From Amycolatopsis regifaucium (GTDB taxonomy: Bacteria; Actinomycetota; Actinomycetes; Mycobacteriales; Pseudonocardiaceae): a stretch of DNA of 64,000 bases. Shown here piece after piece: positions 7,548-16,372 of the stretch (positions are counted from its first letter, which is position 1; every line of letters begins with the position of its first letter). The translations under genes were made by a program, and so were the position numbers. The notes beneath the pieces were generated by a model. The model saw only the letters and a program-made list of their open reading frames with translations. It was not told the DNA's origin and searched no databases. The DNA lies in NCBI RefSeq assembly GCF_001613935.1, contig NZ_LQCI01000034.1, positions 1,031,031-1,095,030 of the forward strand. Direction: 5' to 3'.

Positions 7548-7802
7548 ATGCGCATTTCGCGAGGTACTTCGATGTTCCTGCTGGGTTTCGGCGTGTGGTC
7601 GTGGATCATCTGGATCACCTTCGCCAAGAATCTCTGGGACAGCGACCGCGCCTGGGCCGCCGACGGCTCACCCACCGCCTACTTCATCGTGCACGCGGTG
7701 CTGACGGTCGTCTCGTTCGTGCTCGGCACCATCATCGGCCTGATCGGTCTGCGCACGCTTCGTGGCGCCAAGTCACGGGACGCGGAAAAGGCCGACGCCT
7801 GA
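7548..7802 (+). CDS. SCO4848-family small membrane protein
   Basis: An 84-residue protein with two transmembrane helices (about 9-27 and 45-67) separated by a short loop rich in Trp and Asp. It matches the actinobacterial SCO4848 family, which in Streptomyces also sits beside a D-Ala-D-Ala carboxypeptidase gene (SCO4847). That association hints at a link to cell-wall maturation, but no activity is known. CATACT (7535-7540) lies seven bases before ATG7548 and there is no Shine-Dalgarno, so it is probably leaderless. The divergent promoters of this gene and dacB lie in the 43 bases between the two start codons. Confidence 0.85.
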   Translation: MRISRGTSMFLLGFGVWSWIIWITFAKNLWDSDRAWAADGSPTAYFIVHAVLTVVSFVLGTIIGLIGLRTLRGAKSRDAEKADA

Positions 7803-7881
7803 TCAGGTTTGTCGTCCTTTTGACGGTGGCGGGCCCGGCGTCGGCTCCTTAACGTTCACTCCACCGAATCATGGAGGTTGA

Positions 7882-9297
7882 ATGTCCCGGATCAGACGTC
7901 TGCTCGTCCCCGCGCTCGTCGCGGCGGCGGCGGGAACCGTGTTCGCGGCCCCGTCGGCGAGCGCCGCGCCCGCACCTGAGTGCGACACCGTGAGCGCGCC
8001 GTTCAACTACGTGGTGCTGTACAACCCACGTACCCCGGAACGGAAGGTCGACACCGAGCTGCGCGCGAAGTGCGGCGAGAAGGTGGCGTACTACCCGGAG
8101 ATCGGCGTCGCGGTGGCGACTTCGCGCAACGCCGACTTCCAGGCGAAGATCGGTGTCTTCCGCGCCTACTCCGGCGGCCGTGACGTCGCGTTCCCGCCGG
8201 CGCCGTCGGCCAGGTCGACCCGCTCCGCGGTGGTCGACACCAAGGAAACCGAAGAGACCACCAGCGTCGCCGTCGACGAGGACCTGTCGGCCCAGCAGTG
8301 GGACATGCGCGCGATCCAGGCTCCCGAGGCGAACAAGGTCTCCGGTGGCAGCAGCTCGGTGACCGTCGGCGTGCTGGACTCGGGCATCGAGCCCACGCAC
8401 CCGGCGCTGAAGGCGGCCTTGGACCCGAAGACGTCCGCCGGCTGCAACTCGGGCGCGCCCGACACCTCGCCCGCCGCCTGGGCGCCCACGAACTCCGACC
8501 ACGGTACGCACGTCGCCGGCACCATCGCGGGCAAGGACGCCGCGCGCGGCTTCACCGGCGTCGCGCCCGGCGTCAAGCTGGCGTCGGTCAAGGTCGTGAA
8601 CGACGACGGCCTGATCCTTCCCGAAGCCGCCGTCTGCGGGTTCATGTGGGCGGCGAAGCACCGCTTCCCGGTCACGAACAACAGCTACTACATCGACCCG
8701 GGCATGTTCTACTGCTCGAAGGAGCCGGGTGACGCGGCCGCGTACGAGGCCGTCCGCCGCGCCGTGGTCTACTCGACCGGCCGGGGCGTGCTGAACGTCG
8801 CCGCCGCCGGGAACAGCGGCTTCGATGTCACGAAGCAGACCACCGACCCGAACCGCCCGCACCCCGTCGACTCGAGCTGCGGCATCCTGCCGAAGGCGAT
8901 CGAAGGCGTCGTGACCGTCTCGGCCATCGGCTACGCGGGCACGAAATCGTCCTACAGCAACTACGGCGCCGGCCAGGTCGAGGTGACCGCTCCCGGCGGT
9001 GACCGCGCCCAGCTGCCGCCCACCGGACAGGGCGCCGGCTGCCCGCTGTCGACCATCTTCAACGGCGGCTACGGCACCAAGTGCGGTACCTCGATGGCGT
9101 CCCCGCACGCCGCCGGTGTCGCCGCGCTGCTCGCGTCCCGCTACCGCCACGCTCCGCCGCAGCTGCTGACCTGGCTGCTGGAGCACCAGGCCGACCCGGT
9201 CGCGTGCGGCAGCGCGGCGCCGGTCTGTGAAGGCCCGGAGAAGAACAACTCGTTCTACGGGCACGGCCGCGTCAACGCTCTGGACGCGGTGAAGTAG
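7882..9297 (+). CDS. secreted subtilisin-like serine protease (S8)
   Basis: A 471-residue exported protease. The signal peptide ends at about residue 29 (SASAAP). A pro-region follows to about residue 135, then the S8 domain. The triad is Asp166 in GVLDSGIEPTHP, His207 in DHGTHVAGT and Ser394 in GTSMASPHAAG. The oxyanion Asn is N301 in AAAGNSG. The chain stops soon after the domain, with no C-terminal sorting or binding module. GGAGG lies seven bases before ATG7882. Role is probably extracellular protein degradation; a zymogen mechanism is inferred from the long pro-region. Confidence 0.95.
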   Translation: MSRIRRLLVPALVAAAAGTVFAAPSASAAPAPECDTVSAPFNYVVLYNPRTPERKVDTELRAKCGEKVAYYPEIGVAVATSRNADFQAKIGVFRAYSGGRDVAFPPAPSARSTRSAVVDTKETEETTSVAVDEDLSAQQWDMRAIQAPEANKVSGGSSSVTVGVLDSGIEPTHPALKAALDPKTSAGCNSGAPDTSPAAWAPTNSDHGTHVAGTIAGKDAARGFTGVAPGVKLASVKVVNDDGLILPEAAVCGFMWAAKHRFPVTNNSYYIDPGMFYCSKEPGDAAAYEAVRRAVVYSTGRGVLNVAAAGNSGFDVTKQTTDPNRPHPVDSSCGILPKAIEGVVTVSAIGYAGTKSSYSNYGAGQVEVTAPGGDRAQLPPTGQGAGCPLSTIFNGGYGTKCGTSMASPHAAGVAALLASRYRHAPPQLLTWLLEHQADPVACGSAAPVCEGPEKNNSFYGHGRVNALDAVK

Positions 9298-9310
9298 GTC
9301 GTTTTCTGCT

Positions 9311-9371
9311 GAAGTACATGATGGCCCCCTTCCTTGCGCCTAGCGCAAGGAAGGGGGCCATCATGTACTTC
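9311..9371. terminator. long hairpin, copy 1 of an identical pair
   Basis: A perfect 29-base-pair inverted repeat (9311-9339 and 9343-9371) with loop CTA. It lies between the convergent subtilisin gene and the AbiEi-like gene, and the latter's stop codon (9370-9372) touches the right arm. At least the inner 59 bases recur exactly at 10425-10483. No T-tract. Probably a bidirectional terminator. Confidence 0.75.
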
Positions 9372-10365
9372 AGGCGGCAGACGCGAGGTGGATGTCGGGT
9401 CGAGGCCTGGCCGCGGCCACGCTGTGGGCGGCAATGAGGTCCGCGAGGACCCCGCCTGGGTCGTCTCGTAGCCGTGAAGGCAGCGTTTGTACGACGACGA
9501 GGCCCGCCGCGGCATAACGCGTGTTGCGGTCGATGGTTCGAGCATAGTCCGCTTTCCGGAAATGGAATTCGAAAGAATCGATTTCCCAGATGAGACCCAC
9601 GTCCTCCCACAACGCGTCGGGACGCCCGATGTAGCGGCCTTGACGGTCGTAGATCGCCGCGTTCCAATGGCTCGGTGGCATGGGAAGACGCTGCCCGAGG
9701 GTCTTGGCCCGTGCCTCCGCCATGGAACGAAGATCCACCCAGCCCGTCAAGAGTCGTCTCGGCACGGCGGTTCCTCTTAGCGAGCCTTGATCGAGTTCGT
9801 GAAGCAAGGCGTTCGGATGGCATCCACCTTTTTGGATCGCTTCGATCAGGATCGCCTCCACATGGTCGGCATTCCCGAGCCGGCGCACCGCGTCCGTCGT
9901 GGCCCGGACCAGCGGGGCCAAGGGAACCTCGTGGCGGACGATCGGTGACGGCAATCGAATCGTCCGCTCCATTGTCACAAAGCCCGTGCTACGAATCTTT
10001 CGATCATGCGGGATCAGCAGGTGCAGTCCGGTATCCGGAGGCATCGCGGCCTGTCGAAGACCATGTCGCAGACAGGCCGCCGTTCCGGTGAGAATTGCGT
10101 TTGCTCCGCCGTGCAGGAGGCCGGCGGTCACGAGTTGCTCGGTCGTCGGTTCGTTGCTGTGCAACAGGATGATGCCGGGCAGCAAGCGTTGCCAAGGTCC
10201 ACCCGGCAGGCAGCGGGTGTAGATCGTCCTGCTGCTCATCTCCAGGCTTTCCAGGTCGGAAGCCCGGACGACGCCGTTGCGGCTTCGCTCCAGCAGCAGT
10301 TCGGGATGCTGAGCCCATCTCCCCCTCTTGGTCATGCAGTCAGCATGGGTGCGGGGTCGATCCAC
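9370..10365 (-). CDS. AbiEi-like / DUF559-type protein
   Basis: A 331-residue cytoplasmic protein. The N-terminal part (about 25-75) resembles the winged-HTH of type IV antitoxins of the AbiEi group: GVVRASDLESLEMSSRTIYT then WQRLLPGIILLH. The C-terminal part (about 240-320) has GRPDALWEDVGLIWEIDSFE and RTIDRNTRYAAAG, resembling the Vsr/PD-(D/E)XK nuclease-like fold of DUF559 proteins. No partner nucleotidyltransferase (AbiEii) is adjacent, so this may be an orphan of unknown role, possibly defence or regulation. The start may be GTG10365 or the internal ATG10335; neither has a good ribosome site. It is bracketed by two identical 59-base palindromes. Confidence 0.7.
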   Translation of the reverse strand: MDRPRTHADCMTKRGRWAQHPELLLERSRNGVVRASDLESLEMSSRTIYTRCLPGGPWQRLLPGIILLHSNEPTTEQLVTAGLLHGGANAILTGTAACLRHGLRQAAMPPDTGLHLLIPHDRKIRSTGFVTMERTIRLPSPIVRHEVPLAPLVRATTDAVRRLGNADHVEAILIEAIQKGGCHPNALLHELDQGSLRGTAVPRRLLTGWVDLRSMAEARAKTLGQRLPMPPSHWNAAIYDRQGRYIGRPDALWEDVGLIWEIDSFEFHFRKADYARTIDRNTRYAAAGLVVVQTLPSRLRDDPGGVLADLIAAHSVAAARPRPDIHLASAA

Positions 10366-10424
10366 TCACCAGCGTTGCTTCGCGGACCTGTGGATAACTG
10401 CCCTGTTGTGGATAAGTCGTCCAG

Positions 10425-10483
10425 AAGTACATGATGGCCCCCTTCCTTGCGCCTAGCGCAAGGAAGGGGGCCATCATGTACTT
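10425..10483. terminator. long hairpin, copy 2 of an identical pair
   Basis: A perfect 28-base-pair inverted repeat (10425-10452 and 10456-10483) with loop CTA, identical to the copy at 9311-9371 over its whole length. It lies 11 bases beyond the sdhB stop and 59 bases before the AbiEi-like start, so it probably ends the sdh transcript and insulates the next gene. Confidence 0.75.
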
Positions 10484-10493
10484 GCCAAAAGTG

Positions 10494-11264
10494 TCAGACG
10501 CGCTTGAAGAGCAAAGCGCGTTTGACTTCCTGAATGGCCTTCGTGACCTGGATGCCGCGCGGGCAGGCGTCGGTGCAGTTGAACGTCGTCCGGCAGCGCC
10601 ACACGCCTTCGGAGTCGTTCAGGATGTCGAGCCGCTCTTCGGCGCCTTCGTCACGCGAGTCGAAGATGAACCGGTGCGCGTTGACGATCGCGGCCGGGCC
10701 GAAGTACGAGCCGTCGTTCCAGTACACCGGGCACGAGGACGTGCAGCAGGCGCACAGGATGCACTTGGTCGTGTCGTCGAACCGGTCGCGGTCGGCCTGC
10801 GACTGGATCCGCTCGCGCGTGGGCTCGTTCCCGTAGGCGATGAGGTACGGCTTGACCGCACGGTACGCCTCGAAGAACGGGTCCATGTCGACGTAAAGGT
10901 CCTTGAGCGTGGTCAGGCCCTTGATCGGCGCGATGGTGATGACGGTCTTCTTGCCGCCGGTCTCCAGCAGGTCCTTCATCAGGACCTTGCACGCCAGCCG
11001 GTTGATGCCGTTGATCTGCATCGCGTCGGAACCGCAGACGCCGTGCGCGCACGAGCGCCGGAACGAGAACGTCCCGTCGATGTAGTCCTTCACGTAGAAG
11101 AGCAGGTTCAGCAGTCGGTCGGTACGCTGCGCCGGGACGTCGTAGGACTCCCAGTGCGGCTCGGTGTCGACCTCGGGGTTGAACCGCAGGATCTTCAGTG
11201 TGACGGTGATCGGCGTGTGGTCGGAGGACACGGCCTCCGACTTCTCGGGGGTGGCCGTGGTCAT
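10494..11264 (-). CDS. sdhB: succinate dehydrogenase iron-sulfur subunit
   Basis: A 256-residue peripheral membrane subunit that passes electrons from SdhA flavin to quinone. The N-terminal ferredoxin domain has RRSCAHGVCGSDAM and NRLACKVL for the [2Fe-2S] cluster. The C-terminal domain has CILCACCTSSCPVYW for [4Fe-4S] and CRTTFNCTDACPRGI for the third cluster. The ATG overlaps the sdhA stop by one base (TGATG), indicating translational coupling. It is the last gene of the sdhCDAB operon. Confidence 0.97.
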   Translation of the reverse strand: MTTATPEKSEAVSSDHTPITVTLKILRFNPEVDTEPHWESYDVPAQRTDRLLNLLFYVKDYIDGTFSFRRSCAHGVCGSDAMQINGINRLACKVLMKDLLETGGKKTVITIAPIKGLTTLKDLYVDMDPFFEAYRAVKPYLIAYGNEPTRERIQSQADRDRFDDTTKCILCACCTSSCPVYWNDGSYFGPAAIVNAHRFIFDSRDEGAEERLDILNDSEGVWRCRTTFNCTDACPRGIQVTKAIQEVKRALLFKRV

Positions 11265-13018
11265 CAGTACTTCCGCTCCATCGGTTCGTAGCGGGTGAAG
11301 GTCACCGGCTTGTAGTCCAGGCGGACGTCGGCGGTGAGACCTTCGCCCTCCTTGTAGGCCATGGTGTGCCGCATGAAGTTCGTGTCGTCGCGGTTCGGGT
11401 AGTCCTCGCGCGCGTGTCCGCCGCGGGATTCCTTGCGCGCCAGGGCGCCGACGACCAGGACTTCGGCGAGTTCGAGCAGGAAGCCCAGCTCGACGGCCTC
11501 GAGGACGTCGGTGTTGTACCGCTTCCCCTTGTCCGACACGGTGATCCGGCTGTACCGCTCCTTCAGTGCCTGCACGTCGGTCAGCGCCTGCTTCAGCGTG
11601 TCCTCGGTGCGGTACACCGAAGCGTGCGAGTCCATCGTCCGCTGCAGCTCGGTGCGGATGTCGGCGACGCGTTCGTCACCGTGCTCCGAGAGCAGCAGCG
11701 ACAGCTGGTCCTCGACGATCTTGGTCGGGTTCTCCGGCAGCTCGATGTGGTCGTGCGCCAGCGCGTACTCGGCGGCGGCGATGCCGGCGCGACGGCCGAA
11801 GACGTTGATGTCGAGCAGCGAGTTGGTGCCCAGCCGGTTCGAACCGTGCACGGACACGCACGCCACCTCACCCGCGGCGTACAGGCCGGGGATGACGTTT
11901 TCGTTGTCCCGCAAGGCCTCGCCGTGGACGTTGGTCGGGATGCCGCCCATCACGTAGTGACAGGTCGGGAACACCGGCACCGGTTCGGTGACCGGGTCGA
12001 CACCCAGGTACGTCCGCGAGAACTCCATGATGTCCGGGAGTTTCGCGTTCAGCGTCTCCTCGGGGATGTGCGTGACGTCGAGGACGACGTAGTCCTTGTT
12101 CGGCCCGCAGCCGCGGCCCTGCAGCACTTCCTGCACCATCGACCGGGCGACGATGTCACGCGGCGCGAGGTCCTTGATGGTGGGGGCGTAGCGCTCCATG
12201 AACCGCTCGCCGTCGGCGTTGCGGAGGATGCCGCCTTCCCCGCGCACGGCTTCGGAGATGAGGATGCCGAGGCCGGCGAGACCTGTCGGGTGGAACTGGA
12301 AGAACTCCATGTCCTCCAGCGGCAGGCCCTTGCGGAAGATGATGCCGAGACCGTCACCGGTGAGGGTGTGCGCGTTCGACGTCGTCTTGAAGATCTTGCC
12401 CGCGCCGCCGGTGGCGAACACGATCGACTTCGCCTGGAAGACGTGCAGCTCGCCGGTCGCCAGCTCGTAGGCGACGACGCCCGAGGCGGCCGGGTTGCCG
12501 TCCTCGTCCGGGGTCAGGATGAGGTCCAGCACGTAGAACTCGTTGAAGAACTCGGTGCCGTGCTTGACGCAGTTCTGGTACAGCGTCTGCAGGATCATGT
12601 GCCCGGTGCGGTCCGCGGCGTAGCAGGCGCGACGCACCGCGGCCTTGCCGTGGTCACGGGTGTGCCCGCCGAAACGGCGCTGGTCGATCTTGCCCTCGGG
12701 CGTCCGGTTGAACGGCAGGCCCATCTTTTCGAGGTCGAGGACCGCGTCGATGGCTTCCTTCGCCATGATCTCGGCGGCGTCCTGGTCGACCAGGTAGTCG
12801 CCACCCTTGATCGTGTCGAAGGTGTGCCACTCCCAGTTGTCCTCTTCGACGTTCGCCAGCGCGGCGCACATGCCGCCCTGGGCGGCGCCGGTGTGCGAAC
12901 GCGTCGGGTAGAGCTTGGTGAGGACCGCGGTGCGGGCACGCTGGCCGGACTCGATGGCCGCGCGCATGCCGGCGCCACCGGCGCCGACGATCACCACGTC
13001 GTACTTGTGGAACTGCAT
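11264..13018 (-). CDS. sdhA: succinate dehydrogenase flavoprotein subunit
   Basis: A 584-residue FAD-binding catalytic subunit oxidising succinate to fumarate in the TCA cycle. The Rossmann FAD site is VVIVGAGGAGMRAAIESG at residues 8-25. SHTGAAQGGMCAAL is the conserved flavin-linkage region with its His. HPTGLAG, RGEGGILRN and the later NRLGTNSLLDINVFG are standard SdhA/FrdA signatures. Length is normal. GGAG lies a few bases before the ATG. It sits between sdhD and sdhB. Confidence 0.97.
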   Translation of the reverse strand: MQFHKYDVVIVGAGGAGMRAAIESGQRARTAVLTKLYPTRSHTGAAQGGMCAALANVEEDNWEWHTFDTIKGGDYLVDQDAAEIMAKEAIDAVLDLEKMGLPFNRTPEGKIDQRRFGGHTRDHGKAAVRRACYAADRTGHMILQTLYQNCVKHGTEFFNEFYVLDLILTPDEDGNPAASGVVAYELATGELHVFQAKSIVFATGGAGKIFKTTSNAHTLTGDGLGIIFRKGLPLEDMEFFQFHPTGLAGLGILISEAVRGEGGILRNADGERFMERYAPTIKDLAPRDIVARSMVQEVLQGRGCGPNKDYVVLDVTHIPEETLNAKLPDIMEFSRTYLGVDPVTEPVPVFPTCHYVMGGIPTNVHGEALRDNENVIPGLYAAGEVACVSVHGSNRLGTNSLLDINVFGRRAGIAAAEYALAHDHIELPENPTKIVEDQLSLLLSEHGDERVADIRTELQRTMDSHASVYRTEDTLKQALTDVQALKERYSRITVSDKGKRYNTDVLEAVELGFLLELAEVLVVGALARKESRGGHAREDYPNRDDTNFMRHTMAYKEGEGLTADVRLDYKPVTFTRYEPMERKY

Positions 13019-13046
13019 GAGGACTCCGCTTAACGTGTGGTGGGCG

Positions 13047-13466
13047 TCAGTTGGCCGAGATACCGGGATCGAAGGTGAAGATCACCATCGTGCCGACGGC
13101 GAGGATCAGCACCATCGAGACGTAGAGCACGATCTTCAGCCAGAACCGGGTGCTGTCCTTGCGGGCGTAGTCGTCGATGATCGTCCGCAGCCCGTTGCCG
13201 CCGTGGATTTCGGCGAGCCACAGCATCGCCAGGTCCCAGAACTGCCAGAACGGCGAGGCCCAGCGGCCGGCGACGAAGCCCCAGTTGATGCGGTGCACGC
13301 CGCCGTCGAGGATGTTCATGATGAACAGGTGGCCGAGCACCAGCACGATCAGGGCGAGGCCCGAGATGCGCATGAACAGCCAGCTGTAGAGCTCGAAGTT
13401 GCTCCGGCGGGCGGCGGGGCGCTTCGGGGAGCGCGGCTTGTCGAGTGCGAGGACTTCGGATGCCAT
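13047..13466 (-). CDS. sdhD: succinate dehydrogenase membrane anchor subunit
   Basis: A 139-residue membrane anchor with three predicted helices (about 29-55, 72-92 and 105-130). LYSWLFMRISGLALIVLVLG carries the conserved Ser/Arg region near the quinone and heme site, and the following helix has LGHLFIMNI. The start ATG13466 was preferred to the longer open frame because the upstream part overlaps sdhC out of frame. It begins two bases after the sdhC stop. With SdhC it holds SdhAB on the membrane. Confidence 0.93.
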   Translation of the reverse strand: MASEVLALDKPRSPKRPAARRSNFELYSWLFMRISGLALIVLVLGHLFIMNILDGGVHRINWGFVAGRWASPFWQFWDLAMLWLAEIHGGNGLRTIIDDYARKDSTRFWLKIVLYVSMVLILAVGTMVIFTFDPGISAN

Positions 13467-13468
13467 GG

Positions 13469-13912
13469 TCAGTTCCCCCCGAAGAGCGTCTCGACGGTGC
13501 GCTTCATCATGAAGAAGGCACCGGGAATCATCACCACGATCCAGATGGCGAGGATGGTCCAGAGCATCGGCTTCTGGAACTTCGGTCCCTTCTCCCAGAA
13601 GTCGACCAGCATGACCCGGATGCCGTTGAGCGCGTGGAACAGCACCGCCCCGACCAGGCCGACCTCGAGGAGGTTGACCAGCGGGGTCTTGTAGGTCTCG
13701 ATGACCTCGTTGTACGTGTCGGGTGACACGCGCACGAGCGCGGTGTCGAGGACGTGCACGAAGAGGAAGAAGAATGTCAGCACGCCGGTGATGCGGTGCA
13801 GCACCCAGGACCACATACCGGGGTCGCCCCGGTAGAACGTCCCTTGCCGGCGTGAGGCACCCGCCCGATCGCTCGCTGCCGCCTCAGTGGCGGCGCTAGC
13901 CGTGGTGGACAT
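13469..13912 (-). CDS. sdhC: succinate dehydrogenase cytochrome b556 subunit
   Basis: A 147-residue membrane subunit. After a low-complexity Ala/Ser N-terminus, SWVLHRITGVLTFFFLFVHV carries the conserved H-R-x-T-G motif and the axial-ligand His region; two more helices follow (about 82-102 and 117-138), with FHALNGIRVMLVDF between them. It binds heme b and quinone together with SdhD. GGAGG lies nine bases before the ATG. First gene of sdhCDAB; a possible -10 (TAGCAT, complement of 14044-14049) would give a leader of about 125 bases. Confidence 0.95.
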   Translation of the reverse strand: MSTTASAATEAAASDRAGASRRQGTFYRGDPGMWSWVLHRITGVLTFFFLFVHVLDTALVRVSPDTYNEVIETYKTPLVNLLEVGLVGAVLFHALNGIRVMLVDFWEKGPKFQKPMLWTILAIWIVVMIPGAFFMMKRTVETLFGGN

Positions 13913-14043
13913 CGGTGAACGGCCTCCAACGTCATGGCTTGGGCCCGCTGACCGCTGGTTTCCGCGCCTGCCGCCGGGACGTCCACTGGGGACGGCTCCG
14001 GCGACGGTGCCGAGATCATGGTCATCGAGCGTGGATGAAAAAG

Positions 14044-14049
14044 ATGCTA
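14044..14049 (-). promoter_or_regulatory. candidate -10 of the sdhCDAB promoter
   Basis: TAGCAT on the minus strand, about 132 bases before the sdhC ATG, is the best TANNNT match in the upstream region. The -35 region has no clear consensus, so this is only a candidate. Confidence 0.3.
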
Positions 14050-15208
14050 GACCCGGACCTCACGGTGGGCTCACCTCCGGGTTCGTCTGTGTGATGGACC
14101 AGACATCACGCCCTGTCGCGCGTGCCGGTGGTGAGGTCGTTCCGATTCGTCGCTTACGCCCTGAGTCCGCTCCTTCCACAGGCAGGACGTCAGATCTCTC
14201 TCAGCGGTATCTCGCCGGGCCTTTCCTCAGGATCGGCCGATTGAGGCGTCCCGTACGTTCAAGCCGGGCAGACATCCGATCATTCCGCTGAGTTCACGAT
14301 GGGGTGACCATGGCCCAGCCTGCCGTCTTCCCGCGACGCCGCCGGACGTCGACGAAGCGCGGTCCGGCTGCCACGGGATGAGCACGGACGCGGAATGGTC
14401 GCGGTCCTCGCCGGTCAGGTCGGCGCTGGGAGCGGTCGCCACAGCGAATCGCAGGACCGTCGGCGCGACACCCCATTCGTTGCCGAAGGCGGGCGCGGCT
14501 CCCGGGAAGGTCCTGCTCACACCGGTGGAGTGTCCATGGTGGACGCATTGAGCGGGACCCATCGGCGCTGGTGGCGCCCCTTCCATCGATGGAGCTTCCT
14601 GTCCATTCCGGACGCGAAGCCGCGGGGTTTCCACTGGATCCAGTTGCCCGAACTGGCGTCCGCGGCCCGTGTCGAAGCGCCGATCATGGCGAACACCGGG
14701 CATTGGCCGGAGCCGACGGCCGCCTGCCTCTGCCGAACCCTGCCCGGCGCGGCGAAGGCCTTGCGTATCAACGATCCTCGCGGCCCGAAGTGGGCGATTC
14801 GCGGTGTCCTATGTGGACGGATCGGCCGAGGTGCCCCTGAGCTCGCGATCTTCATCAGCGTGTTCCGCTCGATCCAGCGCGTGAGTTGGTGTCGGTAACC
14901 CTCCTCGACCGCGCTCGGCACCGTCGGCCCACCGAGCCGACCGCGAGGGAGGCCCGGGCGCGTGCTCACCGACGGTGGCGAAGCCCCCGTGCGTGACCAG
15001 GCGTCCTTCACACGACTACTCCGTTCCGATCACCGTAAGTACTCCATTCGTCGCGCGTACGACTCATGAGTAAACGTTTGTGTTACGTAGCGTGCCGTTC
15101 CTATGGCGGCTAAGCGGCCGTTAGGTACCGTTCCTCGGTCGACCCGGCATTCGACGTCGGGCCGTTTCTTCGGACCATCCGCTGGATCAGCGGGGAGGGA
15201 GACACACG
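14050..15208. other. 1.16-kb stretch without a convincing gene
   Basis: Three overlapping frames of 150-170 codons are open here (for example plus 14395-14898 and minus 14517-15011), but all have many third-position A or T bases, no recognisable motif and no good start signal. None matches a family I know. The stretch has no hairpin of the window's terminator families. The last 150 bases have AT-richer pieces (CTCATGAG near 15065, GTTTGTGTTACG near 15077) that may hold the promoter of the BMP lipoprotein gene. It may be a decayed insertion. Confidence 0.5.
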
Positions 15209-16357
15209 TTGCGTCGCATGCGTGGAACCGCGCTGGCCGCCGCTGCCATGGCCGGTGCTCTGGTACTGGCTGGGTGCGCGAAGGATTCTGGTGCGGGGAA
15301 CAACAACAACGCGAGCACGGGGGATCAGTCCGCCAGCTGCGTGACCGCGCCGAAGCCGCCCGCCGCGGCCGCCGCCTCGACGAGCACCAGCCAGGCCGGC
15401 GAAAAGGTCGACGGCAGCAAGCTCAAGGTCGCGCTGGCCTTCGACGTCGGCGGTCGTGGTGACGCGTCGTTCAACGACTCCGCCGCCGCCGGTACCGACA
15501 AGGCGAAGACCGAGCTGGGGGTCACGTCGGTCACCGAAAGCACCGCCGCCGCGACCGAGGACGAGGCCGCGAAGTCGCAGCGTCTCGACCAGCTCGCCTC
15601 GCAGGGCTTCAGCCCGGTCATCGCGGTCGGCTTCGCCTACGCCAAGGCCGTCGGCGCCATCGCGCCGAAGTACCCGAACACCCAGTTCGCGATCGTCGAC
15701 GACGACTCCGTCAAGGCGCCGAACGTCACCCCGCTGGTGTTCGCCGAGGAGCAGGGCTCGTTCCTGGCCGGTGTCGCCGCCGCGTACAAGTCGAAGAAGT
15801 GCCACGTCGGCTTCGTCGGTGGCGTCAACACGCCGCTGATCCAGAAGTTCGAGGCCGGCTTCCTCCAGGGGGTCAAGGCCGCTTCGAGCAAGGCCAAGAT
15901 CGAGGACGAGTACCTCACCCCGGCCGGTGACTTCTCCGGGTTCCAGGACCCGGCGAAGGGCAACGTGAAGGCCGCCGCCCAGATCGCCAAGGGCGCGGAC
16001 GTGATCTACCACGCCGCCGGTGCCTCCGGTAAGGGCGTGTTCGAGGCCGCGAAGTCGAACAACGCCATGGCCATCGGCGTCGACTCCGACCAGTACAACC
16101 AGAAGACGGTCGAGGCGTCGAAGGACGTCATCATCACCTCGATGCTCAAGCGCGTCGACGTGGCGGTGTTCGACTACCTGCGCGCGCTCGCGAAGGGCGA
16201 CCTGACGTCGCTGCCGAAGCGGTTCGACCTCAAGGTCGACGGCATCGGCTACGCCACCTCCGGCGGCAAGATCGACGACATCAAGGACGTCCTCGAGGGC
16301 TACAAGGCGCAGATCGTCTCCGGGGCGATCACCGTCTCGGACAAGCCGCAGAAGTAA
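15209..16357 (+). CDS. BMP/PnrA-family nucleoside-binding lipoprotein
   Basis: A 382-residue extracytoplasmic binding protein. The lipobox is LVLAGC with Cys23 as the predicted lipidated residue. A Gly/Asn/Thr linker follows, then the periplasmic-binding fold: KVALAFDVGGRGDASFND (about 72-89) is the BMP N-terminal signature, and VIYHAAGASGKGVFEAA, with GVDSDQYNQ, is typical of nucleoside binding by the PnrA group. TTG15209 is taken as start because GGGGAGGGA ends eight bases upstream; ATG15218 is the alternative. It feeds the ABC importer encoded just downstream, past a hairpin that may lower downstream expression. Confidence 0.93.
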   Translation: MRRMRGTALAAAAMAGALVLAGCAKDSGAGNNNNASTGDQSASCVTAPKPPAAAAASTSTSQAGEKVDGSKLKVALAFDVGGRGDASFNDSAAAGTDKAKTELGVTSVTESTAAATEDEAAKSQRLDQLASQGFSPVIAVGFAYAKAVGAIAPKYPNTQFAIVDDDSVKAPNVTPLVFAEEQGSFLAGVAAAYKSKKCHVGFVGGVNTPLIQKFEAGFLQGVKAASSKAKIEDEYLTPAGDFSGFQDPAKGNVKAAAQIAKGADVIYHAAGASGKGVFEAAKSNNAMAIGVDSDQYNQKTVEASKDVIITSMLKRVDVAVFDYLRALAKGDLTSLPKRFDLKVDGIGYATSGGKIDDIKDVLEGYKAQIVSGAITVSDKPQK

Positions 16358-16372
16358 GCTTCACCAGGCAGC

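Noticed and set aside
9311..10483. Paired palindromes read as terminal inverted repeats of an insertion sequence
   Set aside because: Each copy is itself a hairpin, the enclosed gene is not a transposase, and related hairpins occur singly at other gene ends.
11366..13033. 555-codon plus-strand open frame opposite sdhA
   Set aside because: Antisense to sdhA with biased low-complexity composition and no recognisable motif.
13777..14025. 82-codon minus frame before sdhC as a leader gene
   Set aside because: It overlaps sdhC in another frame, has no clear ribosome site and a Pro/Ala-rich random composition.
14395..14898. Plus-strand frame of 167 codons in the gene-poor stretch
   Set aside because: Weak third-position GC, overlapping minus frames equally good, no ribosome site or family.
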